Assembly: GCA_012959765.1 (NCBI GenBank)
Contig: DUCO01000003.1
Coordinates: 1 to 48,711 of the forward strand
DNA: 48,711 nt
Reading direction: 5' to 3'
Source of the DNA: Dehalococcoidia bacterium
GTDB lineage: Bacteria; Chloroflexota; Dehalococcoidia; Lucifugimonadales; Lucifugimonadaceae
Position numbers and translations under genes: made by a program. Of the stretch, positions 23,754 to 31,079 are shown in pieces (within the stretch, counting starts at the first letter, position 1; each line of letters starts with the position of its first letter). The notes under the pieces were generated by a model, which saw only the letters and a list, made by a program, of their open reading frames with translations, was not told the DNA's origin and did not search any database.

Positions 23754-25439
23754 GTGTACAACGTCGAAAACATCGAGCCAGATGCACTCTTCCCGGGCGG
23801 CGCAACCACTCATGGCAGGTCGACAAGGGCTCCTGCGACCGGCCAAAACGGCATGGTGGCTTCGGCGCACCCTTATGCGACCCGAGCGGGTCTGGACGTT
23901 CTGAGAGACGGCGGAAACGCCATCGACGCTGCAGTTGCCGTGGCTTCTACTCTCAACGTTGCTGAGCCGTACATGTCGGGCGTAGGCGGAATCGGGATAG
24001 CGCTTGTCTATATCGCCAAAGAGGGGCGCACACGTGTGCTGAACTTCTCGGGCCACGCCCCAAACGCTGCTCAGCCTGAAATGTACGACCATCTCAACGC
24101 TGAAACGGGTCCTATCGCTCCTCTGGTGCCAGGAAACGTTTCAGGCTGGATGACGATGCACGACACGTACGGATCGCTTCCGCTTTCGAGAGTGATGCGT
24201 GACGCTATTCAGTACGCAGACAAAGGTATCGCTCTCACGCCGTTTAATGCAGCGATGGTCGAAGAAAATCTCGTTCGAATCGATCGTTTCGACACCTCGC
24301 AGGAGGCGATGGTCATCGAACGAGATGGTCTTAGCGCTGGAACAGTATTGCGACTGCCCCAACTCGCCGAATCACTTGCTGCCATCTCAGAAGGCGGGCA
24401 AAAAGAGTTCTATGAAGGGTCGTTAGGCGATCGCATTCAAGCCGGATTAGCGGCATCTGGAGGCATCATCTCTCGGGAAGAACTCGCCGCTTATCGAGCG
24501 TTCTGGCAGGAACCGCTGAGCACAAACTACCGTGGGTATGAAGTGCGGGTTGCTCCGCCAAATTCATCAGGGTTCCAGATTCTTGAAACCCTGAACATCC
24601 TCAGTAATTTCGAGGAGCTTCCGTACGGTTCGAGCGATTCACTGCACAAAATGGTCGAAGCGGTCTATATCGCTGCTGACGACCGAGCGAAGTACGCAGG
24701 CGACCCCGGACACGTCGAGATCCCTCTCGAACGGCTGCTTTCTGCTGAGTACGCTGCCGATAGAGCAGACGAAATCAGCATGCTTGAAACTTCTGGACCT
24801 CCTGCCGAACGCTGGGATCGATCACGGGTCGATCATCCTCCCGTCGGTGTAAAGGTCGAGTACTCAAGCGGTCTCACGACTCACTTCGCTACCGCAGATG
24901 CTGAGGGCAACGTAGTGACTATTACGCAGACACTCGGTGGTGCCTTCGGATCAGCCGTGGTGGCTGGCGACACCGGGGTCTTCATGAACAACATGTGTAA
25001 GTGGTTCGACATCGACCCCAACAGCGAAAGCCCGAACTTGATCGGACCCGGTAAGCAGCAGGACTTCTGTATTGCTCCTGCCCAGATATTTGATGCTTCT
25101 GGCGATAAGAAAATCCGAATGTCGATTTCGACTCCCGGAAGCTGGGGCATCCTGCACACGACTGCACAGATGATGTCGAATCACATCGATGCGGGTATGA
25201 ACGTGCAAGAAGCAATCGAGGCTCCAAGGTTCCGTATTTACGATACGGGCATGCTGTTACTTGAAAATCGGTTTCCAGTTCGGATGCGAGAGGATCTGGC
25301 ACGACGGGGCCATCGGGTACACGTCGCTCCCGACTGGCACAACGCCGTTGGAGGTGGTCAGGGCATCCAGTTCACCGAACACGGAACAATGCTGGGCGGA
25401 GCCGACCCCCGCAGAGACGGCGTAGCAATGGGCCACTAG
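23754..25439 (+). CDS. ggt: Gamma-glutamyltransferase family protein
   Basis: 561 residues with the gamma-glutamyltranspeptidase plan. The large-subunit start has GMVASAHPYATRAGLDVL and DGGNAIDAAVAVASTLNV. The autocatalytic cleavage/nucleophile site is GLTTHFATADAEGNVV, where the second Thr of TTH would become the N-terminal nucleophile of the small subunit. Later landmarks are GSAVVAGDTGVFMNNMCKWF and the C-terminal GMNVQEAIEAPRFRIYD. The GTG start encodes no clear signal peptide, so it may act in the cytoplasm, as in the related cephalosporin acylase or gamma-glutamyl-peptide hydrolases. Expected chemistry is hydrolysis or transfer of gamma-glutamyl amides; in context, it may release amino acids from modified peptides. 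Confidence 0.88.
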   Translation: MYNVENIEPDALFPGGATTHGRSTRAPATGQNGMVASAHPYATRAGLDVLRDGGNAIDAAVAVASTLNVAEPYMSGVGGIGIALVYIAKEGRTRVLNFSGHAPNAAQPEMYDHLNAETGPIAPLVPGNVSGWMTMHDTYGSLPLSRVMRDAIQYADKGIALTPFNAAMVEENLVRIDRFDTSQEAMVIERDGLSAGTVLRLPQLAESLAAISEGGQKEFYEGSLGDRIQAGLAASGGIISREELAAYRAFWQEPLSTNYRGYEVRVAPPNSSGFQILETLNILSNFEELPYGSSDSLHKMVEAVYIAADDRAKYAGDPGHVEIPLERLLSAEYAADRADEISMLETSGPPAERWDRSRVDHPPVGVKVEYSSGLTTHFATADAEGNVVTITQTLGGAFGSAVVAGDTGVFMNNMCKWFDIDPNSESPNLIGPGKQQDFCIAPAQIFDASGDKKIRMSISTPGSWGILHTTAQMMSNHIDAGMNVQEAIEAPRFRIYDTGMLLLENRFPVRMREDLARRGHRVHVAPDWHNAVGGGQGIQFTEHGTMLGGADPRRDGVAMGH

Positions 25440-25492
25440 ATGGTGCCAATGGCACGATTTCTTGAGGACGCGCGGCCTAGACATTTTGAATC

Positions 25493-25527
25493 GTCATTGC
25501 CACATCGTCGGACTCCTCGCAATGACA
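25493..25527. repeat. Dispersed inverted repeat, family B
   Basis: CGTCATTGCC ... CTCGCAATGACAG: an imperfect inverted repeat with GTCATTGC/GCAATGAC ends. The reverse complement matches the element at 43978-44013 over most of its length, including TCATTGCGAGG and GTGGCAAT. Confidence 0.65.
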
Positions 25528-25529
25528 GA

Positions 25530-25964
25530 ATGAACCCCATGCCTAATCATTCCAAAATAATCGCCAGCTACGGTGAACTAACCGAATTCCCAAAAATGGT
25601 CTTCGGAGTAATGGGTTCGGCCGGTGGCGAGGTGCCTGAGTCGGCACGAAAGAAAATCTACGTACTCGGTTCAGAAGTAGGCAAGCGCGGCTACACGCTG
25701 GTCACAGGAATCGCACCCGGACTTCCTCACGATTCCGTTCTCGGCGCTAAGTCCGAAGGCGGACTCGTAATCGGGATTTCTCCAGCCCAGAGCTTCACCG
25801 AACATATCGAACGCTACAACTCGCCCACACGCCGGTACGACATCATCGTCTACACCGGAAGCGGGCTCATGGGTCGTGAGGTCGGGAACACTGGGCGAAT
25901 TCACTATCTCCTACGATCAGGCCAAAATCATCGGGGTTCTCGAAGGTACGGGCGGTATCGCTGA
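25530..25964 (+). pseudogene. LOG/TIGR00725-like nucleotide-binding protein, N-terminal part (broken)
   Basis: From ATG 25530, MNPMPNHSKIIASYGELTEF leads into VFGVMGSAGGEVPESARKKI, GYTLVTGIAPGLPHDSVLGA and IIVYTGSGLMGREV. This is the first half of a Rossmann-like TIGR00725/lysine-decarboxylase-like (LOG) domain, related to enzymes that release cytokinin-type bases or cleave nucleotide 5'-monophosphates. After GREV the frame goes wrong and ends in an unrelated basic tail. The proper continuation, GTLGEFTISYDQ, appears in another frame at once. About 15-17 residues that normally include the domain's GG-x-GT loop are missing at the junction, so the product cannot be normal. Confidence 0.75.
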
Positions 25965-26139
25965 TCACATCGATGAACTACTCACCGTAATCCACAAGGA
26001 AACCGGCGCAACGGTTATCGGTCATACCGATCCTGTGAAGCTAGTCGAACTACTCGAACAGGCGTACATCGATCACGTTCTACCGGGTTATCTCGATCTT
26101 GTAGAAAACCACGAAACCGACGGGGAACTGGAAGAGTGA
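25876..26139 (+). pseudogene. LOG/TIGR00725-like protein, C-terminal part (broken)
   Basis: Reads RSGTLGEFTISYDQAKIIG, then VLEGTGGIADHIDELL, and ends in an acidic tail of 20 residues. This is the second half of the same gene as the preceding entry, entered through a frameshifting deletion near 25880-25890. The SGTLGEF stretch is what remains of the phosphate-binding loop. It has no ribosome-binding site of its own, though GTG at 25876 could serve as a start. The NUDIX gene begins inside its stop codon (GTGA), so translation through this region may still matter for the next gene. Confidence 0.72.
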
Positions 26140-26693
26140 ATCTCGATCCGTATGCGGTCAAATACCCGGCACTATTTCAAGAGATGTACTGGGAGCGGGG
26201 GCCGATTACGGCTCAGTTCATGATGACCACTGAGGCTCCTCCATCGGAATCGTTGATCAAGGTGAGGGTCGTTCCGTTTATTGGCGATGAACTCGTGATT
26301 CTGCGAATGGCGGACGGTAACTGGGATCATCCCGGCGGTACGCAGGAACACGGCGAAAATTACCTTCAAGCGCTAGCTCGGGAGTCACTTGAAGAGGCTG
26401 GTGCTCGAATCACTAATTTCAAGATTTTTGGCGAACTGGACTGTGTCAGTCACAACAACCAGCCTTACCGATCTCACTATCCACATACGCGATTCAAGCA
26501 GGTAGTGGGATTCGCTGATGCTGAGATCGTTTCAGACTCAGTTCCTGCCTCGGATGGTGAGTACGCAGTGATTGAACAAGTTGAAATCGTGGACTTGGAA
26601 ACGGCGGTCCAGCGATTGCGCATGCGAAGTGACGGTCATTGGCAGGCAGAAATGTATCAACTCGCAGCTGACTTGAGATCGAGCCAGAAATAA
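26136..26693 (+). CDS. NUDIX hydrolase
   Basis: 185 residues with a perfect Nudix box, GTQEHGENYLQALARESLEE followed by AGA, fitting Gx5Ex7REUxEExGU, so the Mg-binding glutamates are present. Flanking strands are VRVVPFIGDELVILRM before and FKIFGELDC after. The GTG start overlaps the stop of the broken LOG-like gene, so the two were probably translationally coupled. Nudix enzymes hydrolyse nucleoside diphosphates linked to another group; the exact substrate is not visible. LOG plus NUDIX would fit nucleotide salvage or clean-up (inference). Confidence 0.88.
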   Translation: MNLDPYAVKYPALFQEMYWERGPITAQFMMTTEAPPSESLIKVRVVPFIGDELVILRMADGNWDHPGGTQEHGENYLQALARESLEEAGARITNFKIFGELDCVSHNNQPYRSHYPHTRFKQVVGFADAEIVSDSVPASDGEYAVIEQVEIVDLETAVQRLRMRSDGHWQAEMYQLAADLRSSQK

Positions 26694-26718
26694 CTTCGCT
26701 TTTGAGGGCAATATTGGA

Positions 26719-27729
26719 ATGACCAGCGAAATCTCTAAAAAATCAGCTTTGTTTTACGAGTACCCGCCAGAAGACGGTGATGTGTTTGGATCGGGTAGAC
26801 GAGAACGGGTCGAAGGCTTGACCGATCTCTACCCGGTTGTCATTACCGGGGACAACTTTGAGGAACACGCGGCCGCGCTCGGTGAAGTTGAAGTAATTTT
26901 CGCCACATGGGGCATACCGAGCTTTACTGAACGTCATTTTTCAGCGATGCCGAACTTGCAGGCAGTTTTCTACGCCGCAGGCAACGTGAAATCATTCGCT
27001 GAACCACTGACTAAGCGAAATATCACTCTTGTGAGTGCATGGGACATCAATGCCATTCCAGTCGCAGAAATGTGCCTGTCTCAAATCTTGTTGTCTTTGC
27101 GCGGTTACTTCCGTGCCAGCCGTCGCTACAGTGAACTGAAAACTCACGAAGCAAAGTCGTTTTCACGTAGCGGTGTTAACGGCGAAACAATTGGGCTTAT
27201 CGGACTCGGCAAGATCGGAACACGAGTACGCAAACTACTTTCTACTTACCCGATAAAAGTCATTGCGAACGATCCGTTCCTTACCGATGAACGAGCTTCG
27301 GAACTCGACGTCGAATCAACTTCGCTGAACAAAATCTTCGAGCGGTCGTCAGTTGTCAGCAATCACATCCCTGATCTCCAATCGACGATTGGTGCGCTCG
27401 ACGGTTCACACTTCAGTGCGATGCGAGAAGGAGCCACCTTCATCAACACGGGTCGCGGTGCTCAAATTGTCGAGGCAGATCTTATCGAGGTGCTCCAGAA
27501 CCGGCCCGATCTCACTGCGCTTTTGGATGTGACCCTGCCCGAACCACCTGCAAGTGATTCGCCACTCTGGTCGCTACCAAACGTGGTGATCTCACCGCAC
27601 ATTGGTGGGACGGTCGGAGATGAGGTTGTTCGGCTCGCAGATTGCGTGATCGACGAATATGAACGATGGAATTCTGGTGAACCACTCGAATACGAGATCA
27701 CCGTAGAAGTACTGGCGACTATGGGCTAA
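26719..27729 (+). CDS. D-isomer-specific 2-hydroxyacid dehydrogenase, copy 1
   Basis: 336 residues. The NAD-binding segment has IGLIGLGKIGTRVRKLL (GxGxxG) and then an acidic end of strand (IANDPFL). Catalytic positions are Arg in INTGRGAQIVEADLIE, a Glu in LDVTLPEPP and His in VVISPHIGGTVGDE, the R-E-H triad of this family. The N-terminal substrate domain includes VEVIFATWGIPSF and LQAVFYAAGNVKS. The GAGGGC upstream is a weak ribosome-binding site. The family reduces 2-keto acids to D-2-hydroxy acids or the reverse; glyoxylate/hydroxypyruvate-type substrates are possible. It is only distantly related to copy 2 at 36193-37170. Confidence 0.87.
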   Translation: MTSEISKKSALFYEYPPEDGDVFGSGRRERVEGLTDLYPVVITGDNFEEHAAALGEVEVIFATWGIPSFTERHFSAMPNLQAVFYAAGNVKSFAEPLTKRNITLVSAWDINAIPVAEMCLSQILLSLRGYFRASRRYSELKTHEAKSFSRSGVNGETIGLIGLGKIGTRVRKLLSTYPIKVIANDPFLTDERASELDVESTSLNKIFERSSVVSNHIPDLQSTIGALDGSHFSAMREGATFINTGRGAQIVEADLIEVLQNRPDLTALLDVTLPEPPASDSPLWSLPNVVISPHIGGTVGDEVVRLADCVIDEYERWNSGEPLEYEITVEVLATMG

Positions 27730-27825
27730 CCAGCTCTGACCGAATCCGCTATTGTCGATAACGGTTTACCAAACAGTCACACGATTCGTCGTCCCAGTAG
27801 GCTGGAATTAGGAGATAACGAACAA

Positions 27826-28152
27826 ATGAGCATCGTGAAGATCAACGCAATCGCGGTTGGCGAGGGCAAAGGCGAAGAGCTTGAAAAGCGCTTTGCCCAA
27901 CGTGCTGGCGAAGTGGAAGACCAGCCCGGATTCGAGGGCTTCGAGCTACTTCGACCCGTTGAAGGCGAAGATCGGTACTTCGTTTACACCCGTTGGGATT
28001 CTGAAGAATCGTTTCAAGCGTGGGTGAACTCGCCGGCATTCGAGCGTGGACACCGTCATGCCGCTTCGAACAAATCCGACGGTACCGTAGCTCACGGTTC
28101 AGCAATTCTCGGCTTCGAGGTAGCGATCAAGACCGAAGGCAATAAGGCGTAA
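27826..28152 (+). CDS. MhuD/IsdG-like haem-degrading monooxygenase (ABM domain)
   Basis: 108 residues forming a ferredoxin-like ABM domain: MSIVKINAIAVGEGKGEELE, KRFAQRAGEVEDQPGFEGFE, LLRPVEGEDRYFVYTRWDSE and ESFQAWVNSPAF. From memory this tracks mycobacterial MhuD along its length, including Asn7 and Trp66, both needed for haem turnover there. The axial His (His75 in MhuD) would be His76 or His78 here. MhuD-type enzymes cleave haem to mycobilin and iron without releasing CO. A GGAGA motif lies upstream. The gene stands alone; no haem transporter is next to it. An ordinary quinol monooxygenase is the alternative, but the residue matches make haem more likely. Confidence 0.78.
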   Translation: MSIVKINAIAVGEGKGEELEKRFAQRAGEVEDQPGFEGFELLRPVEGEDRYFVYTRWDSEESFQAWVNSPAFERGHRHAASNKSDGTVAHGSAILGFEVAIKTEGNKA

Positions 28153-28188
28153 GGGACACACCAGTTGTCGTGGGGGGTGAGGGCCACA

Positions 28189-28194
28189 TATACA
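28189..28194 (+). promoter_or_regulatory. Candidate -10 element for a leaderless transcript
   Basis: TATACA ends 10 nt before the sulfatase ATG (28205); the sequence between is pyrimidine-rich without a ribosome-binding site, so the mRNA leader would be 0-4 nt. Confidence 0.38.
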
Positions 28195-28204
28195 CTCATC
28201 CCCC

Positions 28205-29734
28205 ATGACCACCTACGCACTCAACTCCCCCGCTACAACCACCAAGCCCAACATCCTCTACATCATGGCCGACGAGGCCATTTCCGAACTGATGGGCGCA
28301 TACGGTCACCCGGTGGTCAAAACACCGAACATCGACAAGCTCGTCGAAAATGGCATCCGGTTCGATACCGCATACACGCCATACCCACTCTGTGCACCCG
28401 CTCGCGCAGCGATGATGACCGGTCGTCACGCCTCAAGCATCGGTGCGTGGGACAACGGCGCGTCGTTTGGGTCCGACCATCCAACGTTCGCCCACTATCT
28501 CGCCCAAAACGGCTATGACACCGTACTCAGCGGAAAGATGCACTTCGTTGGTGCCGATCAGCTTCACGGATACAGTCGCCGCCTCAATACCGATATCTAC
28601 CCGGAGGACTACAAAATGGTCCGCTCCGAGTGGGTTGCGATGAAAGAATCGGAGGGTAAAGACTGGGTCAACATCATGGAGAACCGCGACCGGTACAACG
28701 CCTCCAATTACGCTCCCGGTTCGGTGACGGTCGATGGCCAACACGGCGACCTAGCTTTCGACCAGGAAACCCACTTCAGGGCACTGCAGTATCTGAACGC
28801 CCGCGGGAATAATCCCGAACCGTTCATGCTCACCGTTTCGTACCACCACCCCCACGAGCCGTTCTGGCCGCCGACAAAGTACTGGGACATGTACGAAGAC
28901 GAGCAGATCGATATTCCAGAGTTCCCCGAAAACCTCGAAGAAACGCGGTCGATGATGGACACCTGGCTCAACGCCTACCACGGCATAACCAAGTACGATC
29001 TGCGCGATCCCGAAAGCCTCTACCAGATGCGCCGCGCCTACTACGCTCTCATGTCGTACATCGACGATATGGTGGGCGAACTAATCGCCAGCCTTGAACG
29101 GTCGGGACTCGATAAAAACACCATCATCATCTTTTCTTCCGATCATGGCGACATGCTGGTCGAACGCGAAATGGTGCAGAAAAGAGCGTTCTACGACTAC
29201 TGCTCCAAAATTCCTCTGATCATCAAGTACCCTGATAACCGAAACGCCGGAACAATCGTGAACACCCCGGTGACTACGCTTGATCTACTCCCGACGTTCT
29301 GCGAAATGACCGGCAGCGACGCATCACAGCCTCACGATGGTGACAGCCTGCTCCCGCTGATCGAAAAAGAGAACCCCGACCGCCACATATTCGTCGAGGC
29401 GCATGAAGTGGTTGGCGTGCCCTGCATCATGGTTCGCAAGGGCGACTGGAAATACAACTACATTCACGGTCACGACCCGCAACTGTTCAACATGAAGGAC
29501 GATCCCAAAGAGTGGGACAACCTTGCCGGTACCGCCGAAAACACTGCAGTAGAAACCGAACTCAAATCTCTGATCCTCGATCAGTTCGATCCGGTTGAAC
29601 TCGCCGCCGAAAACCTCGCAAGCATCAGGCGTCGGGCGACGATCAGAGATGCGATGGAAAAACAGGGCGTGACGTGGGCGTACTACCCGAAATTCAACGC
29701 CAGCCGAAACGTGCTCGATCAACACCTGCCGTAA
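28205..29734 (+). CDS. Sulfatase (arylsulfatase/choline-sulfatase type)
   Basis: 509 residues of the alkaline-phosphatase-like fold. NILYIMADEAISELMGAYG holds the first metal-binding region (usually DD; here DE). PLCAPARAAMMTGRHASS has the Cys of the C-x-P-x-R signature that is converted to formylglycine. Further landmarks are SGKMHFVGADQ, IIIFSSDHGDMLVER (metal Asp/His) and the C-terminal FNMKDDPKEWDNLAG. There is no signal peptide, so the enzyme is probably cytoplasmic, like choline sulfatase and unlike secreted polysaccharide sulfatases. No maturation factor is nearby. It would release sulfate from a small organic sulfate ester. Confidence 0.88.
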   Translation: MTTYALNSPATTTKPNILYIMADEAISELMGAYGHPVVKTPNIDKLVENGIRFDTAYTPYPLCAPARAAMMTGRHASSIGAWDNGASFGSDHPTFAHYLAQNGYDTVLSGKMHFVGADQLHGYSRRLNTDIYPEDYKMVRSEWVAMKESEGKDWVNIMENRDRYNASNYAPGSVTVDGQHGDLAFDQETHFRALQYLNARGNNPEPFMLTVSYHHPHEPFWPPTKYWDMYEDEQIDIPEFPENLEETRSMMDTWLNAYHGITKYDLRDPESLYQMRRAYYALMSYIDDMVGELIASLERSGLDKNTIIIFSSDHGDMLVEREMVQKRAFYDYCSKIPLIIKYPDNRNAGTIVNTPVTTLDLLPTFCEMTGSDASQPHDGDSLLPLIEKENPDRHIFVEAHEVVGVPCIMVRKGDWKYNYIHGHDPQLFNMKDDPKEWDNLAGTAENTAVETELKSLILDQFDPVELAAENLASIRRRATIRDAMEKQGVTWAYYPKFNASRNVLDQHLP

Positions 29735-29749
29735 ATCCGGGAGAATGTC

Positions 29750-29792
29750 CGCCCGGTGTCGATGCTAAACTCCGGGCGTTCGCTAGTTTTTT
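29750..29792 (+). terminator. Probable terminator of the sulfatase gene
   Basis: CGCCCGG (29750-29756) pairs with CCGGGCG (29772-29778), and TTTTTT occurs at 29787-29792. The 8-nt gap between stem and T-run makes it imperfect. Confidence 0.45.
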
Positions 29793-29817
29793 CGACTAAC
29801 AGCGGTGCAGGCTGGCA

Positions 29818-30294
29818 ATGGTTGCTGCGAGAAACAAACGTCTTGATCAGATTGCCGATCAGTGCCAAACCTCCGTATTTAGCCTGATGGAAGAACAAAG
29901 GGTCACTCAAGAGATCGACCATCTGAAGATCGAGGGTCGAAAGATACAAACTTCCGACCCTCTTGGCCTGACTCAGCGAATCAACGGCACTCTAGGCGCG
30001 CCTCGAGTATTTGAAGACATCCGACTATCGCCCGAAACGCAAACTGCTGCACGTGGCGCACGCGAACTAAACCTCACCCGGCGAGAGTCCGATCTGCTCG
30101 ATACATTCTTGCGAAGCCCCGGCACTGCGTTGTCACGAGTGCAAATAGTTTCCAGAGTTTGGGTCGAGCGAAACGGCGTCAGTGCGAACGTGTTGAACGT
30201 CACAGTGAAAAATCTCAGAGAAAAGCTCGAAGCTGAAGGCGAACCGCGCGTTATCCACTCTCTACGGCCGAATGGATACGTTCTGAAGATGTAA
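29818..30294 (+). CDS. OmpR/PhoB-type winged-helix protein without receiver domain
   Basis: 158 residues. The C-terminal ~90 form a Trans_reg_C winged helix: LNLTRRESDLLDTFLRSPGT, ALSRVQIVSRVWVERNGVSA, the recognition helix VLNVTVKNLREKLEAEGE and the wing VIHSLRPNGYVLKM. The N-terminal ~65 residues are polar and helical (NKRLDQIADQCQTSVFSLME) and do not form a receiver domain: there is no acidic pair or phosphorylatable Asp. It could be regulated by protein contact, be constitutive, or be a shortened relic of a response regulator. The window also holds a receiver without an output domain at 1412, but 28 kb separates them. The target genes are unknown. Confidence 0.75.
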   Translation: MVAARNKRLDQIADQCQTSVFSLMEEQRVTQEIDHLKIEGRKIQTSDPLGLTQRINGTLGAPRVFEDIRLSPETQTAARGARELNLTRRESDLLDTFLRSPGTALSRVQIVSRVWVERNGVSANVLNVTVKNLREKLEAEGEPRVIHSLRPNGYVLKM

Positions 30295-30380
30295 CCCGGC
30301 GCCTCACACTCAGGGCGATCATCACAACTCTGCACCTGCAACAGATTTCGTAATCACGATATCCCCGTTACAGTATTTCT

Positions 30381-31004
30381 ATGCCGATCTCAAAACACCG
30401 AACTCACCTGCTGCTCGCTGCATTACTCTTGGTTGCATTCGCTGCCATCGCATGCTCTAGCAGTGCGGAATCTGAATCCGAACCCTCAGCCTCAATCGGC
30501 AACTATGAAACCTGTGAAGGCTTCATCGATGCTCAATCGATAGAGAAGGCTTCGGACACCGACGGGTTAGTTGATCGCATAGAAGTTTTCGATGTCGCTT
30601 CGATTCCGGGCCTGGCCGATAGCGGAGCCACGGATAACTGCCTGATAGAAGTGTTCCGCACTATCGGGGGAGACGACTCACCGACCCCCGGTGAATCGGT
30701 AACGGTATCGCTGGTGAGGTTCGAAACCAATGAACTCGCCGAACTCCTTTACAACTCCACACTCGCGTCAGCGATTCTCGCAGGCGAACAACTGGGCGAA
30801 CTCAGTGAAATTCAGCAAAGAGTCGTTGGAACCGACTCGTATCTCATGGACATCAAATCCGTCGGAATCGGGGCGATAGTCGTCTTCGTGCAGGATTCAA
30901 CGTTCATCTCGATGAGTTCGACCGCAGATAACGAAGGCAATTCGCTCCTCGACTCACAAAAATTGGTGAACGCCGCCGCAGAAGTGCAAGCACGCCTGCC
31001 GTAA
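30381..31004 (+). CDS. Lipoprotein of unknown function
   Basis: 207 residues. The signal peptide THLLLAALLLVAFAAIAC ends in a good lipobox with Cys25, followed by the Ser/Glu-rich tether SSSAESESEPS. The mature part is a mixed alpha/beta domain with NYETCEGFIDAQSI and DNCLIEVFRTIGG, whose two cysteines may form a disulfide, and DSYLMDIKSVGIGAIVVFVQ near the end. A TACAGT hexamer ends 6 nt before the ATG, compatible with a leaderless mRNA. I do not recognise the domain. It follows the winged-helix gene by 86 bp on the same strand. Confidence 0.7.
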   Translation: MPISKHRTHLLLAALLLVAFAAIACSSSAESESEPSASIGNYETCEGFIDAQSIEKASDTDGLVDRIEVFDVASIPGLADSGATDNCLIEVFRTIGGDDSPTPGESVTVSLVRFETNELAELLYNSTLASAILAGEQLGELSEIQQRVVGTDSYLMDIKSVGIGAIVVFVQDSTFISMSSTADNEGNSLLDSQKLVNAAAEVQARLP

Positions 31005-31029
31005 GTGCCGGATTCGCTCTGCGTTAGTC

Positions 31030-31054
31030 CGTCATCCTGAACTTGATTCAGGAC
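31030..31054. repeat. Dispersed inverted repeat, family A
   Basis: CGTCATCCTGAACTTGATTC followed by AGGAC: TCCTGAA/TTCAGGA arms around CTTGA, located between convergent genes. Confidence 0.68.
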
Positions 31055-31079
31055 CTCGGAAAGCCATAAACAAAAAAAC

